Source: Candidatus Electrothrix scaldis
GTDB taxonomy: Bacteria > Desulfobacterota > Desulfobulbia > Desulfobulbales > Desulfobulbaceae
Direction: 5' to 3'
DNA: 64,000 bases
Assembly (NCBI GenBank): GCA_033584155.1
Contig: CP138355.1
Location: 2,123,501 to 2,187,500, forward strand
Shown here piece by piece: positions 36,002 through 46,700 of the stretch; positions within the stretch are counted from its first letter, which is position 1, and every line of letters begins with the position of its first letter. The translations under genes were made by a program, and so were the position numbers. The notes under the pieces were generated by a model that worked only from the letters and a program-made list of their open reading frames with translations, made no database searches and had not been told where the DNA came from.

Positions 36002-39000
36002 ATGATGAAATTGATAACGTTTTTTGTTCTTGTTGTCAGCTTTGTTGGTTTCTTATTTGGTTTTTTGCTGCTGCCAGGCAGCCTCCATGCTCAATCACTT
36101 AATCCTAATATTCACATATCCCAATACCTGCATAAATCCTTTGTCCGTGATGATAGGATAAAGAGTGTGCTGGACATCACCCAGGATGATGACGGATTCC
36201 TCTGGCTGGCAACCTATACAGGGCTTGTCAGGTTTGACGGTGAGGAATTTGTCCATTATAGCCGTCTGAACCGTGAAGACTTTTCTGCTTCAGCTGTGCG
36301 GAGCCTGCTCAAGGACCGCAAGGGACGCCTCTGGATTGGTACCAATGATAACGGGCTCTTTTATTATGAAAATGGTCAGTTCACAGGCTTTACTGTGCAG
36401 GATGGTTTGCCGAGCAACTCGGTGAGGATCTTGTTTGAAGACAGGGATGGGGGGCTATGGGTCGGAACGACCTCCGGGCTTGCTTATTTCGACGGTACAG
36501 ATTTTCATCTTTTCTCTTCTCTGGATGTATCCGGGAGTACGCTGGTTAACTTTATCTGCCAGGATGAAGACGGCGTTATTTGGGTCGGCATGAAGCAGGC
36601 CTGCGCTGTGTACTTTCTTGATAAAGAAACAAAAAAGTTTATTCCATATAGCGGTAGCTTGCTTGAGGTTATCCGAAATGCAGTTCTTGAATTTATGATC
36701 AAGGACAGAGAGCAGGGCGGCCTTTGGGCTATTACCGCAGATAAACTTATCTATGTCAAAGATCATGAAATCTTACAGGTCTATGACCTAAATCAGGAAA
36801 TAAAATATTCAAGGAAGGTGAGTAATTCCAAAGTATACCAGGATAATAACGGAGCACTTTGGCTGACCGGAGACAGCGGCCTGACTCGTTTTTATAAGGG
36901 AAAGTTTGATTTTTTTACCAATACCGACGGGCTGAGCGATGATATCGTGTTCACAGCCTATCAGGATCAAGAGGGCAATCTTTGGGTGGGAACCCGCCCT
37001 GGTATTGACCAGTTTTCTGAGACAAAATTTTTAAGCTACAGCTCATCAGAAGGGATGCTGGGGGATACGGTTAATGCGGTCCTGGAAGACAGGCCCGGAG
37101 AGTTTCTTGTTGCCACCAACCAGGGATTGAGCGTGATCCATCCACTGCTGAATACGGTGGAAAAGTTTTCGGAACAGCGTTTGCGAACAAGGATTCGGCA
37201 TCTCTATAAGGACAGTTTAGACAGGGTCTGGGTGAGTACCTATGGAAACGGTTTGCTGGTGCTGAAAGATCGGGAGATCATACAGCAGTTCACGGTGCAG
37301 AATGGGCTTGCTGCCAATAGTGTCCGATTAGTTCTGGAAGACAGGCAGCATAATATTTGGGTAGGGACGACCTCAGGTCTCAGCGTTATCAATCCGCAGG
37401 GGAAAATCACCAATTATACAACCAGTACCACTGCTGAACTCAGTAATGGTTTTATCTTGAGTTTATATGAAGATCAGCAAGGACGTCTTTGGATAGGGAC
37501 TGACGGCGGAGGTATTTATATTTATGAAAAAGGGCGGATTATTAAGAGGTATTCGCGAAAAGATCAGCTGTCTGGAAATGTCATCTTCAGGTTCTATCAG
37601 GACTCGCAGGAAGGAGGGATATGGGTAACCTCGAATAATGGGATTTCTATCCTCAGAGAGGATAAGGTATATACCATTACTTCCAGGCAGGGATTACTGG
37701 CTGACAGCGTTTTTGAGATTGCAGCAGACACAAAGGACAGGCTGTGGATGACAAGTAATCTCGGTATCTTTTATGTCCACCGGAAGGATTTTGAAGATGT
37801 TCTTGAAGGGAAAGCGGATAGTTTTCCTATTACGGTTTTTGATAAGCATTCAGGCTTTAAGGAAAATCCTACAGCAACCGCTTGGATGGCAACGGATGCT
37901 GACGGTAAAATGTGGATTCCCACCCACGGCGGAGTGGCTGTGGTTGATCCTGATAATATTCCCATTAACGAGATCTCACCGAAAACGATTATTCTTTCTT
38001 CCAATATTAATACGGTTGGCAAGAAAAAAGCCGATGGCGTGTTGTATATTCCTCCTGGTGTTACCAGGGTGAATTTTTACTTTGCGGTGCTGAGCTTTGT
38101 TTCTCCTGAAAAGAATCTCTTGCAATTCAAGTTGGACGGATTTGATAAGGACTGGTCAGAACCGAGTAAGAAGCGGGAGGTCTCATATACTAATCTGCCC
38201 CCTGGTGCTTATTCTTTTAAAGTCAAAGGAATGAATAATGACGGAGTTTCGTCCTCTGATGAAGCTGTCCTTCGTTTTTACAGGACACCTTATTATTACG
38301 AAACCTCCTGGTTTCGTTTTTTGGTAATAATTTTCAGCGTTATTCTGGTGGCCTTGGCAGGATTCCTCCTTTACCGGCATCGTGTGAAGAGGTTGAATGA
38401 AGAGCTCAAACGGAAAAAACTCCAGCTGGAATTGGAACGAAAGTCCACTGAGATGGAAAGGCTTGCCAAGGAGAATGAAATCCGACTGTCCGAGGCCTAT
38501 AGTCGCTTTGTGCCGCATATCTTTTTCAACTTTTTAGGGAAGGATAGTGTTCTTGATGTTGGACTGGGCGACCAGGTGGAGAAAGAACTGACTGTCCTGT
38601 TTGCTGATATTAGAGATTTTACTACATTATCAGAAAATCATTCTCCTAAGGAGACCTTTGATTTTATTAATTCTTATTTGAGTCAAATGGGGCCTATTGT
38701 TTATGCCTCAGAGGGCTTTGTTGATAAATATATAGGCGATGCTATTATGGCCCTGTTTCCTTCTGCCCAGCAGGCCTTGTACGCTGCTATTCAGATGAAC
38801 TTGAGTCTGTTGAACGAGAGGACCCAGGGCCGAATAAAGAATCATCAGATGCCGGTCAGGATCGGGATAGGGATTAACACCGGCAATTTAATGCTTGGTA
38901 CTGTGGGGCAAAAGAATCGGATGGACGGAACCGTCATCAGTGATGCCGTGAACTTAGCTGCCCGGCTTGAAAGCCTGACCAGTTATTATGGTGTCAATAT

Positions 39001-39355
39001 CCTTTTATCCGAGGAAACCTATCGTGGTCTTGCTCATCCTGAACAATACCAGGTCAGGTTGCTGGATAATGTCACTGTGAAGGGGAAGAAGAAGTCGGTC
39101 AGAATTTTTGAGGCGTTAGACGGTCTTCCTGAGCCGGTACGGTCAGCAAAAATACGGTCAGCGCCAGTTTTTGAAGAAGCCATTTGCCATTATTGCGCTG
39201 GGAATCTGGTCCGGGCACAGGAAATATTCCGGGAATGTTTGCAGAAATGCCCTGAAGATAAGACCTCTGATATCTATCTTCAGCGCTGTGCCCATTATTT
39301 AGATGTGGGTATAGAAAAAGACTGGGACGGTGTGAGTAGTTTCAAGTTTAAGTGA
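36002..39355 (+). CDS. Beta-propeller sensor with class III adenylate cyclase
   Basis: A protein of about 1117 residues: N-terminal signal/anchor (ITFFVLVVSFVGFLFGFLLL); about twelve two-component-regulator propeller repeats (GLWVGTTSGLAYFDG type); a Y_Y_Y domain (FKLDGFDKDWSEPSKKREV); a membrane segment at about 768-790; a coiled coil; and a class III cyclase from about 855. Both metal Asp residues are present (LFADIRDFTTL, KYIGDAIMALF), the purine-selecting Lys (VDKYIGD) and the NLAAR transition-state pair (DAVNLAARLES), so it should make cAMP from ATP. The periplasmic propeller would sense a ligand and signal inward. The start at 36002 (or 36005) is chosen over an upstream TTG. Confidence 0.92.
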   Translation: MMKLITFFVLVVSFVGFLFGFLLLPGSLHAQSLNPNIHISQYLHKSFVRDDRIKSVLDITQDDDGFLWLATYTGLVRFDGEEFVHYSRLNREDFSASAVRSLLKDRKGRLWIGTNDNGLFYYENGQFTGFTVQDGLPSNSVRILFEDRDGGLWVGTTSGLAYFDGTDFHLFSSLDVSGSTLVNFICQDEDGVIWVGMKQACAVYFLDKETKKFIPYSGSLLEVIRNAVLEFMIKDREQGGLWAITADKLIYVKDHEILQVYDLNQEIKYSRKVSNSKVYQDNNGALWLTGDSGLTRFYKGKFDFFTNTDGLSDDIVFTAYQDQEGNLWVGTRPGIDQFSETKFLSYSSSEGMLGDTVNAVLEDRPGEFLVATNQGLSVIHPLLNTVEKFSEQRLRTRIRHLYKDSLDRVWVSTYGNGLLVLKDREIIQQFTVQNGLAANSVRLVLEDRQHNIWVGTTSGLSVINPQGKITNYTTSTTAELSNGFILSLYEDQQGRLWIGTDGGGIYIYEKGRIIKRYSRKDQLSGNVIFRFYQDSQEGGIWVTSNNGISILREDKVYTITSRQGLLADSVFEIAADTKDRLWMTSNLGIFYVHRKDFEDVLEGKADSFPITVFDKHSGFKENPTATAWMATDADGKMWIPTHGGVAVVDPDNIPINEISPKTIILSSNINTVGKKKADGVLYIPPGVTRVNFYFAVLSFVSPEKNLLQFKLDGFDKDWSEPSKKREVSYTNLPPGAYSFKVKGMNNDGVSSSDEAVLRFYRTPYYYETSWFRFLVIIFSVILVALAGFLLYRHRVKRLNEELKRKKLQLELERKSTEMERLAKENEIRLSEAYSRFVPHIFFNFLGKDSVLDVGLGDQVEKELTVLFADIRDFTTLSENHSPKETFDFINSYLSQMGPIVYASEGFVDKYIGDAIMALFPSAQQALYAAIQMNLSLLNERTQGRIKNHQMPVRIGIGINTGNLMLGTVGQKNRMDGTVISDAVNLAARLESLTSYYGVNILLSEETYRGLAHPEQYQVRLLDNVTVKGKKKSVRIFEALDGLPEPVRSAKIRSAPVFEEAICHYCAGNLVRAQEIFRECLQKCPEDKTSDIYLQRCAHYLDVGIEKDWDGVSSFKFK

Positions 39356-39418
39356 AAGGTCGAACCACGGGGGCTTCTCTATAATCTAAATGCGGATTTT
39401 GTGCGAATCAAAAGGCTC

Positions 39419-39600
39419 CCCTTCTGTATATCAAAAGGGTTCCCTTTTGAGATGTAAAAACCTCCCTTTTGATATATAGAAGGGAGGTTTTTTGATAGGT
39501 AGAAGCCAGGGCTTTTGATAGGCAAACCTTATGCCTTTTGGAAGGCAAAGCCTACGCCTTTTGAACGGCAAAACCCAGGCCTTTTGAAAGACAATACATC
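39419..39600. repeat. Degenerate 22-24 bp tandem repeats with an inverted arm
   Basis: Seven contiguous units with core CCTTTTGAnAGGCAAA lie at about 39442-39600, upstream of the GH8 start. The first block (39419-39439) is an inverted copy of 39464-39484 (19 of 20 bases pair), making a long hairpin. The best units are 39511, 39533, 39556 and 39579. They are directly adjacent, without spacers. Confidence 0.6.
39456..39493 (+). terminator. Rho-independent terminator after the adenylate cyclase
   Basis: AAAAACCTCCCTT pairs with AAGGGAGGTTTTTT around a short AT-rich loop. It lies about 100 bp after the cyclase stop and inside the tandem-repeat block. Confidence 0.75.
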
Positions 39601-39813
39601 CTTTTCAAGGGAGAAGAAAATGCAAAAGAGGCTGCTGGTAAGTTGCATATTAACCATACTAAAGTTAGTTGGCCTAAGCCTTGTCTTCAGTTCTTCAGTA
39701 TCTGCTGCAACGCCTCATTATCCGTTTCCTCAACATGTTAAATATCCTGACAGCATACAGCCGAATCAGTTTACGCAAGCAGAACAGGATGAACATGTTC
39801 AGACTTTTTATGA

Positions 39814-41552
39814 CCTAAATTGAGCGATTCATGGTCTGGGTAAAGCAATTCCGGTAAGAAAAGCTCAATTTTTTAAAAATTGGTTCTCAGGGGAAAACAA
39901 AAACACCTCTGAATATAGCTTTTCTTCAGATCCGTTACGTTTTGGGGCCAATTTCCGCAGTTTTCATGAAAATTGGGCGCACTTATCCTGTCTGAATTCA
40001 AATTGAGAATTGCCAGAGATGCTCACCTAGTGTTGTAACACAGGGGGCTCAATACACCTTTTTAACATTTCGGCTAATTGAAGCCCTTCAAAAGCACACC
40101 GGGCCACTTTTAATACAACCTGACCGCTGTGCCTGACAATTTTACCCGCTACATCTATCAGTTGACGGCGCACTGTTGATGCATAGGCTGTTATTGAAAC
40201 TACGGGAGAAGCTGCATCCTCTTTGAATGATTCAAAAAGAAAAAAGCCGACCAGTAGCATGTAATACCACGCAGCGTTTGGAGTGAATCGAGTGAACGGC
40301 AGTTGTTCATGGCCAAAATCCTTGAAACCTCGGTTAACCAACTCGTCGCTACCGCGTACATGATACCCTGCAACAATAGCGTTGGCACTTACATATTCTG
40401 ACATAACTCCCGCCTTTTCAAGAAGTTCGTCAATAGTTCCGCCACGCCCAAGATTTGTAATGATCACGGTGTCTGGACCAGTTCCTGGAAGCCGAAGCTG
40501 AGACCCGTGGTTGCACAGGCGACAGTATATAGCACGTCGAAATTGCTTCCAATTACCCCTTTTAGTGCCGAATTCCGCATACTCCCAAATATCTTTCTTA
40601 CCGGGTGCGGCAAAACGCCTCCAACGGGTTGTCTCACTTGCAAATTCTTTTATATCTTTATACATCTTCCCACCACAGATATAACCAACACCAAGTTGCT
40701 CACAAAATTCAAAAATCTTCTGGTCGAAAAAACCACTGTCCATTCGGATAACAATCGGGACATCATGTCGATATTCCTTTCTGATGCGATTCACAATATG
40801 CAATATCATTTTTTGGACAGTGTCACCGTGATTCGAGTGCTTATCACCACCGCGAAAAACCGCATCTACAAAAAATCTTCCCCAGTTCATCTGTAACGGC
40901 TGGAATCCTTTCTTTTTTTTATAGGTCGGTTTTACTCCATGTCGACACTCTGCGTCATCGTTTTCCATAACCATTGTATCAATGCCGAGTTCAACAACGG
41001 CTGGCTTGGTTATATTCAATCGCCAAATGAACAGTTTCTGCAGCAGACGTCGAAAAACAAACACTTTAACAAAAGAAAAATTGCCGAAAAAACGCTTGAT
41101 TGTATGCGAGGAGGCCATGTCATCCTCTGATGTCTCTATACAGGCGGCATAGCCCTTATCTGCCTTAAGATCGTCAAAGTACACCAGATGTCGACTGGTT
41201 CCGTCCATCATGAAACAGAATATCTGCTTGAATATCTCAACCGCCGATGCACCTTTTTTGCTTTTTCTCAGATCGCCGAACAAACTCTCAATAATAGGGA
41301 ATAATGAAATACCATGCAGGTACGCTATAAAAAGAGACAGACCTGACCGACTGGTCAAACAGTCGTCAGTTATGTCAATATAATTAATTTTCAGGTCACT
41401 TTTTCGATAGGTCGTGTTTTTTTTCTTCTTCATGGTACTTCACCCGGAGGGTTGCAAATCAATTAAGCTGTAGTTCTTTACTTACATGAATAATAACATA
41501 TGGTTGAAACATGGAAAAGGATTATTTTATATCAAGAATCGCTCAATTTAGG
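39814..41552. mobile_element. IS1380-type insertion sequence, 1739 bp
   Basis: Perfect 17-bp terminal inverted repeats: CCTAAATTGAGCGATTC at 39814-39830 and its complement at 41536-41552. The flanking 5-bp direct repeat TATGA (39809-39813 and 41553-41557) is the target duplication. The single transposase gene lies on the minus strand, with about 195 bp of noncoding sequence on its 3' side. Both ends are intact. Confidence 0.95.
40027..41433 (-). CDS. IS1380-family DDE transposase
   Basis: A 468-residue transposase. The catalytic acidic residues are visible in ELGIDTMVMENDDAE (first Asp), VIRMDSGFFD (second Asp) and RGSDELVNR (Glu), with GFQPLQ-type and RFTPNAAWYYMLL segments typical of the IS1380 group. 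The frame is intact and fills most of the element, so it is probably active. It runs opposite to the gene it disrupts. Confidence 0.93.
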   Translation of the reverse strand: MKKKKNTTYRKSDLKINYIDITDDCLTSRSGLSLFIAYLHGISLFPIIESLFGDLRKSKKGASAVEIFKQIFCFMMDGTSRHLVYFDDLKADKGYAACIETSEDDMASSHTIKRFFGNFSFVKVFVFRRLLQKLFIWRLNITKPAVVELGIDTMVMENDDAECRHGVKPTYKKKKGFQPLQMNWGRFFVDAVFRGGDKHSNHGDTVQKMILHIVNRIRKEYRHDVPIVIRMDSGFFDQKIFEFCEQLGVGYICGGKMYKDIKEFASETTRWRRFAAPGKKDIWEYAEFGTKRGNWKQFRRAIYCRLCNHGSQLRLPGTGPDTVIITNLGRGGTIDELLEKAGVMSEYVSANAIVAGYHVRGSDELVNRGFKDFGHEQLPFTRFTPNAAWYYMLLVGFFLFESFKEDAASPVVSITAYASTVRRQLIDVAGKIVRHSGQVVLKVARCAFEGLQLAEMLKRCIEPPVLQH

Positions 41553-42710
41553 TATGACTATTGGAAGCAGAACTATTTGGTCTCAGCAGGAAATGACAAT
41601 AATGGCAAGCAGATGTACCGTGTTGCCTTTGCTCAAGATTCAGACACTACCGTATCAGAGGGGCAAGGCTATGGTATGATAATTGTGTCTTTAATGGCAG
41701 GTTATGAAACAGAGGCACAGGGTTTATTTGATGGCTTATGGCGTTTTGTACGTCAGTATCCGAGCACCATTGATTCACGCTTAATGGCCTGGAAAGTCCA
41801 AAATGGGAGTGCCGTTGAAGGGGTCAATTCGGCATTTGACGGCGATGCTGATATTGCGTATGGCTTATTGCTGGCAGCAGCACAATGGGGTAATCAGGGA
41901 GAAATTAATTATCAGACTGAGGCAAGCACCATAATTGCCGGTATTTTGGCATCCACCATTGGCCCGGAAAGTCGGTTGCCGATGCTGGGTGATTGGACAC
42001 AACCCAATGGTGATACCTACAACCAATACACTCCACGTTCTTCTGATTTCATGTTGGCAAATTTCCAGGCCTTTGCCCTGGCAACAGGAGATAATAGCAC
42101 CTGGCAAACGGTGATCAATAATAGCCACACGGTGATTGGAGAAATCCAACAGCAATACAGCCCTGGTACCGGGTTATTGCCTGATTTCATCCAATGCCAA
42201 AGCGTAACCCAGTGCGCACCTGCACAAGCGCATTTTCTTGAAGGAGCCAATGATGGAAACTATTATTATAATGCAGGACGGGTACCGTGGCGTTTAGGTT
42301 TGCATGCCTTATTACATAACGATGCAACATCGCGAAGCCAGGTACAAAAAATTACCGACTGGTTAGTGACAGCAACTGGCGGTGATGCCAGCGCAATTAA
42401 ATCGGGCTATCAATTAAACGGTACGTACATTGGTAATTATTTTTCCACGTTTTTTGCCGCACCCTTCGGCGTTGGGGCGATGTTATCCAACCAGCAGGAC
42501 TTCCTGAATGCAATTTATGCACAAGTATATCAACGCCAGGAAAATTATTACGAAGATTCCGTTAATCTGCTCAGTTTATTGGTAATGACAGGCAATGCCT
42601 GGGCACCAGTGGTAGCGCAGGAAAGCAGAAATGGCTTTCTGCCTGCGCTGCTCATGCTTTTGTTGTGAGAAAGGATTGAGGCAAGAGGTGGAAAGTCCTG
42701 CCCCTGGGGA

Positions 42711-42950
42711 TCACATCCCTGCCATCTTACCGCACCATATCAGGGCCTTGCCCTGTAGCTCACCCACAGGCAGGGCCGCTGCCACGGTACCGGGTATAGC
42801 CTTGAGCACCTTCTGGGCGCGGGTCAGCACGGCTGCGACCTCCTCCTTGTCCGGCTCCTCCTCCTGGTGAACAGTAATGGAATATCCGGTCTGCATGGCT
42901 CTGTGATGTTTGCCCCGTACCCCGCCTGTGAAATCATATTCTGACCGCAT
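42711..42950 (-). CDS. Small protein, antitoxin-like N-terminus
   Basis: A 79-residue protein starting MRSEYDFTGGVRGKHH. Many small antitoxin-associated proteins begin with this MxxEYDFSxGVRGK pattern; their function is not settled. The rest (EEEPDKEEVAAVLTRAQKVL and a closing hydrophobic GKALIWCGKMAGM) is not recognised. It starts 4 bp after the hicA stop, with GGAG directly touching the ATG, so translation probably depends on coupling. Confidence 0.6.
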   Translation of the reverse strand: MRSEYDFTGGVRGKHHRAMQTGYSITVHQEEEPDKEEVAAVLTRAQKVLKAIPGTVAAALPVGELQGKALIWCGKMAGM

Positions 42951-42954
42951 CTCC

Positions 42955-43182
42955 TTATTTCTTTGCTAAAAAATCATCCGGCGAGATGTCAGCCTGTCTC
43001 AGAATTGCCCGAAGAGTGCCTTCCGGCATATCTCCGGGATGATTCGGTACTGTGGTATACCGGTCACTTTGTTCATTACACCAGATCTCATGGCTGCCAG
43101 CGGCCTGCCGATCAAACACAAAACCCAACTTTTTCAACCGCTTGATAATTTGACGATAACGAAATCCTGACAATCTTCCCAT
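42955..43182 (-). CDS. hicA: HicA-type mRNA interferase toxin
   Basis: A 75-residue HicA with the double-stranded-RNA-binding-like fold. The active-site histidine is in AAGSHEIW. The LKKLGFVFDRQ and VPNHPGDMPEGTLRAILRQA segments are the family signature. Its ATG directly follows the hicB stop. HicA cleaves mRNA when HicB is degraded. Confidence 0.94.
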   Translation of the reverse strand: MGRLSGFRYRQIIKRLKKLGFVFDRQAAGSHEIWCNEQSDRYTTVPNHPGDMPEGTLRAILRQADISPDDFLAKK

Positions 43183-43425
43183 TTAACAGCCCACCACTAC
43201 CGCACACTCAAACGAAGCTCCTGTTGGATATTCCGGGACCTCCTCTCGCTTTTCTTTCCGGGCCTCTAACAATCTCCTCGCCACATCTCTTGCAATTTCA
43301 ATTGTCTCGGCTATAGTGCGGCCTTGGGCAACCAGTCCCTGTATATCGTCTGAAGTTGCCAGGTAAACGCCTTCAGGCAACTTTTCAATCTGTAAATTAA
43401 TTATCCGTTCCATAGGCTTACTCAC
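43183..43425 (-). CDS. hicB: HicB-like antitoxin
   Basis: An 80-residue partially degraded RNase H-fold antitoxin (EKLPEGVYLATSDDIQGLVAQG, then TIAETIEIARDVARRLLEA). It begins with GTG at 43425; an ATG four codons later is possible. The order hicB then hicA is the reverse of the common hicAB order but is known. There is no C-terminal DNA-binding domain, so autoregulation may need HicA. Confidence 0.85.
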   Translation of the reverse strand: MSKPMERIINLQIEKLPEGVYLATSDDIQGLVAQGRTIAETIEIARDVARRLLEARKEKREEVPEYPTGASFECAVVVGC

Positions 43426-43611
43426 ATAATCTCTTTCTCTTTGTTACGGCAGAGCTCAGGGGATTATCCTGAGCTGAACTTGTTAAGTTCCGGACACCCT
43501 GAAGGAATGGGAGAGAACAGCCCGAAGGAACACTCCGGGCAACTCCGGTGCTGGGTATATCATATCACCGATCAGCCTGTTTGTCGGTAAATCTCTTTGC
43601 CGCCCCTGATT

Positions 43612-43697
43612 CGTAGGTTGCGGGCGAACGGAACGAACCCCGACATGTCTGACTTGACTTATGATTGTCGGGGTTCGTGTCTTGGCCTAACCTACGG
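43612..43697. repeat. Inverted pair of CGTAGGTTG repeats
   Basis: One unit (43612-43645) starts CGTAGGTTGCGGGCGAA and ends GAACCCCGACA. A second unit (43666-43697) is its inverse, with matching GTCGGGGTTCG and CCTACGGG ends. Together they can form an 86-nt cruciform. A third copy is at 47736-47774. Confidence 0.6.
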
Positions 43698-43708
43698 GAT
43701 ACGGGACG

Positions 43709-46700
43709 TTATGGGTTTATGGTTATTGGCAAGGTTCCAACTATTTGAATATTGCTGGGGCTATGATAGTAAAGACATTTCATCTTCACCGTCTGCCCAG
43801 CACTTCCGGGTAAAGCTTCTATCTCTCCATTACCATAGGACGTTACATACATGGTAGGGGTCGCCATCCATGTGCATTCGTTGGTAACGTCTTCACCATT
43901 ACAGTCTTCAACATATTCACCGGCTACGTGATTGACATCACCAGTTCCTACATTCTTTGCAAAATATGCTGTCGCCTTATAGGTAACTCTTTCACCCTCA
44001 TGAATCGTACCTCCAGAAGCCACACTGCATCTTTCTTCGTCCTCTGTTTTTAAATCTTCAGCAGAAATATAGGAACATGTTGCCGCGCTATTATCTTTTT
44101 CAGAAAGATCAACCCTAACTGCTTTCAAAACAAGTTCTTCATTCGGTGGGGCATTACCAACTGTAACCTTAAACGAGTGCAGAATCGTTCCACTCGGCCT
44201 ATCTCTTAATATTCCATCCTTTTCACCTGTTGAGACGGGTGTACAGCGAAACTGCATGTAGGTTGAACTTTTATGGCCTATGGATTCAATATCTACACAG
44301 CCTTCGAGCTGAAACGATAAAGTAGAAGGAAGATTTTTCCCCATGATTGTAAAATCAGTTGGATCGCCCAAAATGGCGGCTGCTGGAGATACCGAAGTTA
44401 CCTCTGGTACTTCAGGGGCGTGCTTAACGTCTACTGTAAATTCGTTCAGGACTACTGAGTATGGCCTAAATCTGATCATCCCGCTTTTTATCCCAGATGA
44501 ACTTGGCGTACAACGAAATTGCATGAAAGTTGAAGTGCTATCTAAACGTTCAACGTCTAGACATCCATCAAGCCAGAAGAGTAAATTCGAAGGCAAACTT
44601 TGACCGCTTACAGTAAATGTGGTCAACTCGTTCAGTTTAGCAGTTGCTGGTGAGACAGAAGTCACGGCTGCATCACTTACCTTGACAAGCTTAAGTGCAT
44701 CGAAACCAACTTCCTTATTTGTTTCACCGGTATTATTGCGAAGCTTGACATAATGATCGTTACCTTCCACAAAATCAAACACTCCAAGACGCACCCATCT
44801 GTCATCTAACGGGCCAGAAACTATAGCTTGATTGATTGTAACATTATCGTATCTCTTGTTGTGATAAATACGATATTTCGCCTTCTCTGTCGTAGCATGA
44901 TTAGCGGGTACACTTGCATCAATCATATAAAGTCCAGTTTCAGGTATATCAAAATACCATGTGCCTGCATAGGTTGGCGTCTCCCCAGATACAGTCGGAG
45001 CATAATGATAGTTACCACCAAAACCAGACAGTTCTCCTCCTGAACCAGTACTCCATTCCGGTAAATTATATCTTGGATCCCTTGGGCCGAAAAAACTGCT
45101 GGGGTAAGGTTTGAAAAAACGTTCCTTAATGACTACCCCCCCATCAGGACTAATTACCTTATTATCCTTAATCCTATTATCATCGTCATCCTCTCCAATA
45201 CCTGGATACGTCACAGAGTCTTCAACGATAATAACTGTTTTGCATGGATTTTCATAACTTCTGACAAAAGCAAGGGGTGATTCATAATATTCAAATACTT
45301 CCTTTCTTGTCGTTAACACATCACATCCATCAAGTTTTGGACAATAAAAATCAGCATAGTCAGCACCAGTATGAAAGTTACTTCTGATTTCAAAGTGCAG
45401 GTGAGGAGTCATCCCTGAAGAACCGCCTACCTTTCCGATATAACCTATCTTATCTCCTTTTTTAACACCCATGTCGGGCTGTAATACTTCGTCCTCCTCC
45501 TTTGTCAGATGATTCATATGACCATATTGAGAATAGTATATTTTTCCGTCAGGAAGGACATGCTCAATAACGATGCCTCCCCAAGAAGTACTATTAGCGA
45601 TAACCGTACCGTCAGCAATAGCGAAGAACGGAACATTTTCATTTATATCGTTTGCTGCATTTATGTCGGCTGCTGGATGATATATATTTTCACATGTAGC
45701 CCCATAGCATGCCTCATGATACGTCATAAATTTATAACCAATATTATTCGGCTGGAACCTATTATCAATAGGCATTTGCGTCTCAAAAGTCTGCCTTCCT
45801 TCACGATCAACTATCGCATCAGTAAAATGCCAAACATCCGCTGTAGCAGTTTTCGACATTGTATTTATATCCGTGGGAATCCTTTCCCCGTCAAGATAAA
45901 CCGCCAAATCATATTCCGACACATCCGAGGGCAGCGTTTCTGGATCGTAAGGAATAGTTATCACCAGAGGCTCATTAAATTCAGCCCCGTCAGGACTTAA
46001 TTCATAGTTTGAGGACAGAGCAGGCTTCTCAACCACCTCACCGGTTTCCTCATCCAACACCTCAACCGTATACTTTGTCTCTTCAACGGAAATCACCATA
46101 GGCTCGGAAACCGCTCCGGCAGGAATCACCAAAGAAAAGGTCTCGCCGATCTTTATCTCGCTCTCCTCATCAGGCATTGCCACAACAGCAGCTACCTCAT
46201 CGGTCATCGGAGCAACCTCAGCCGTCGCCACTTTGATAACCGGCTTCAGCTTATATGAATAGACATAAGAGATTTCCCGTTTCTTTCCTTTGCCCTTGGA
46301 CTTACTCCGCTTCGCCCGAACCACAAGCTGCTTTTTCAGGTTCAAGTTCAATGTCAGGCTAGAGAGCAAACCTCCTTCTCTGGGGAAGGCTTTCCTCCCC
46401 TTCAGCTTCAGCCCGGAAGTCTGCCCGCTCGGTACGGTCAAAGGAAACTCTTCATTATTCACGGTAATCGTGTTGTTGTCTCCCAACACCAGCCGTAACT
46501 CTTTGGTCTTTGCAGGAAGCAACACCTGATTGGCAAAATCCACCTTACCATCAGCAAGGTCAAGCAAATCCAGCTGGATCGGCCCACTAGCTGTGACACA
46601 CCTTTTCCCTCTGGCGCAGGCTTCCACCCTGACCACATCGAGAGCAATCCCCGACACGATACCTTCGTCGCCTTTCGGCTTCTTCGCCCACGCACTCCCC

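Larger units (their letters stand above)
39620..42668 (+). pseudogene. GH8 glucanase gene interrupted by an IS element
   Basis: The 5' part (39620-39813) encodes a signal peptide (MQKRLLVSCILTILKLVGLS) and the start of a GH8 domain (YPFPQHVKYPDSIQPNQFTQ). The 3' part resumes at 41553 and contains SEGQGYGMIIVSLMAGYE with the catalytic Glu, DGDADIAYGLLLAA and YTPRSSDFMLANF with the expected base Asp. Removing the IS and one copy of the 5-bp duplication TATGA restores HVQTFYDYWKQNYL in frame. The protein would be a secreted endoglucanase of about 436 residues with a hydrophobic C-terminus (GFLPALLMLLL). The start at 39620 follows AAGGGAGAAG. Apart from the insertion the gene has no other defect, so the event is probably recent. 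Confidence 0.92.

Noticed and set aside
39515-39619. Extended N-terminus of the GH8 fragment from 39515
   Set aside because: The extension translates the 23-bp repeats, and a clear ribosome site and signal peptide start at 39620.
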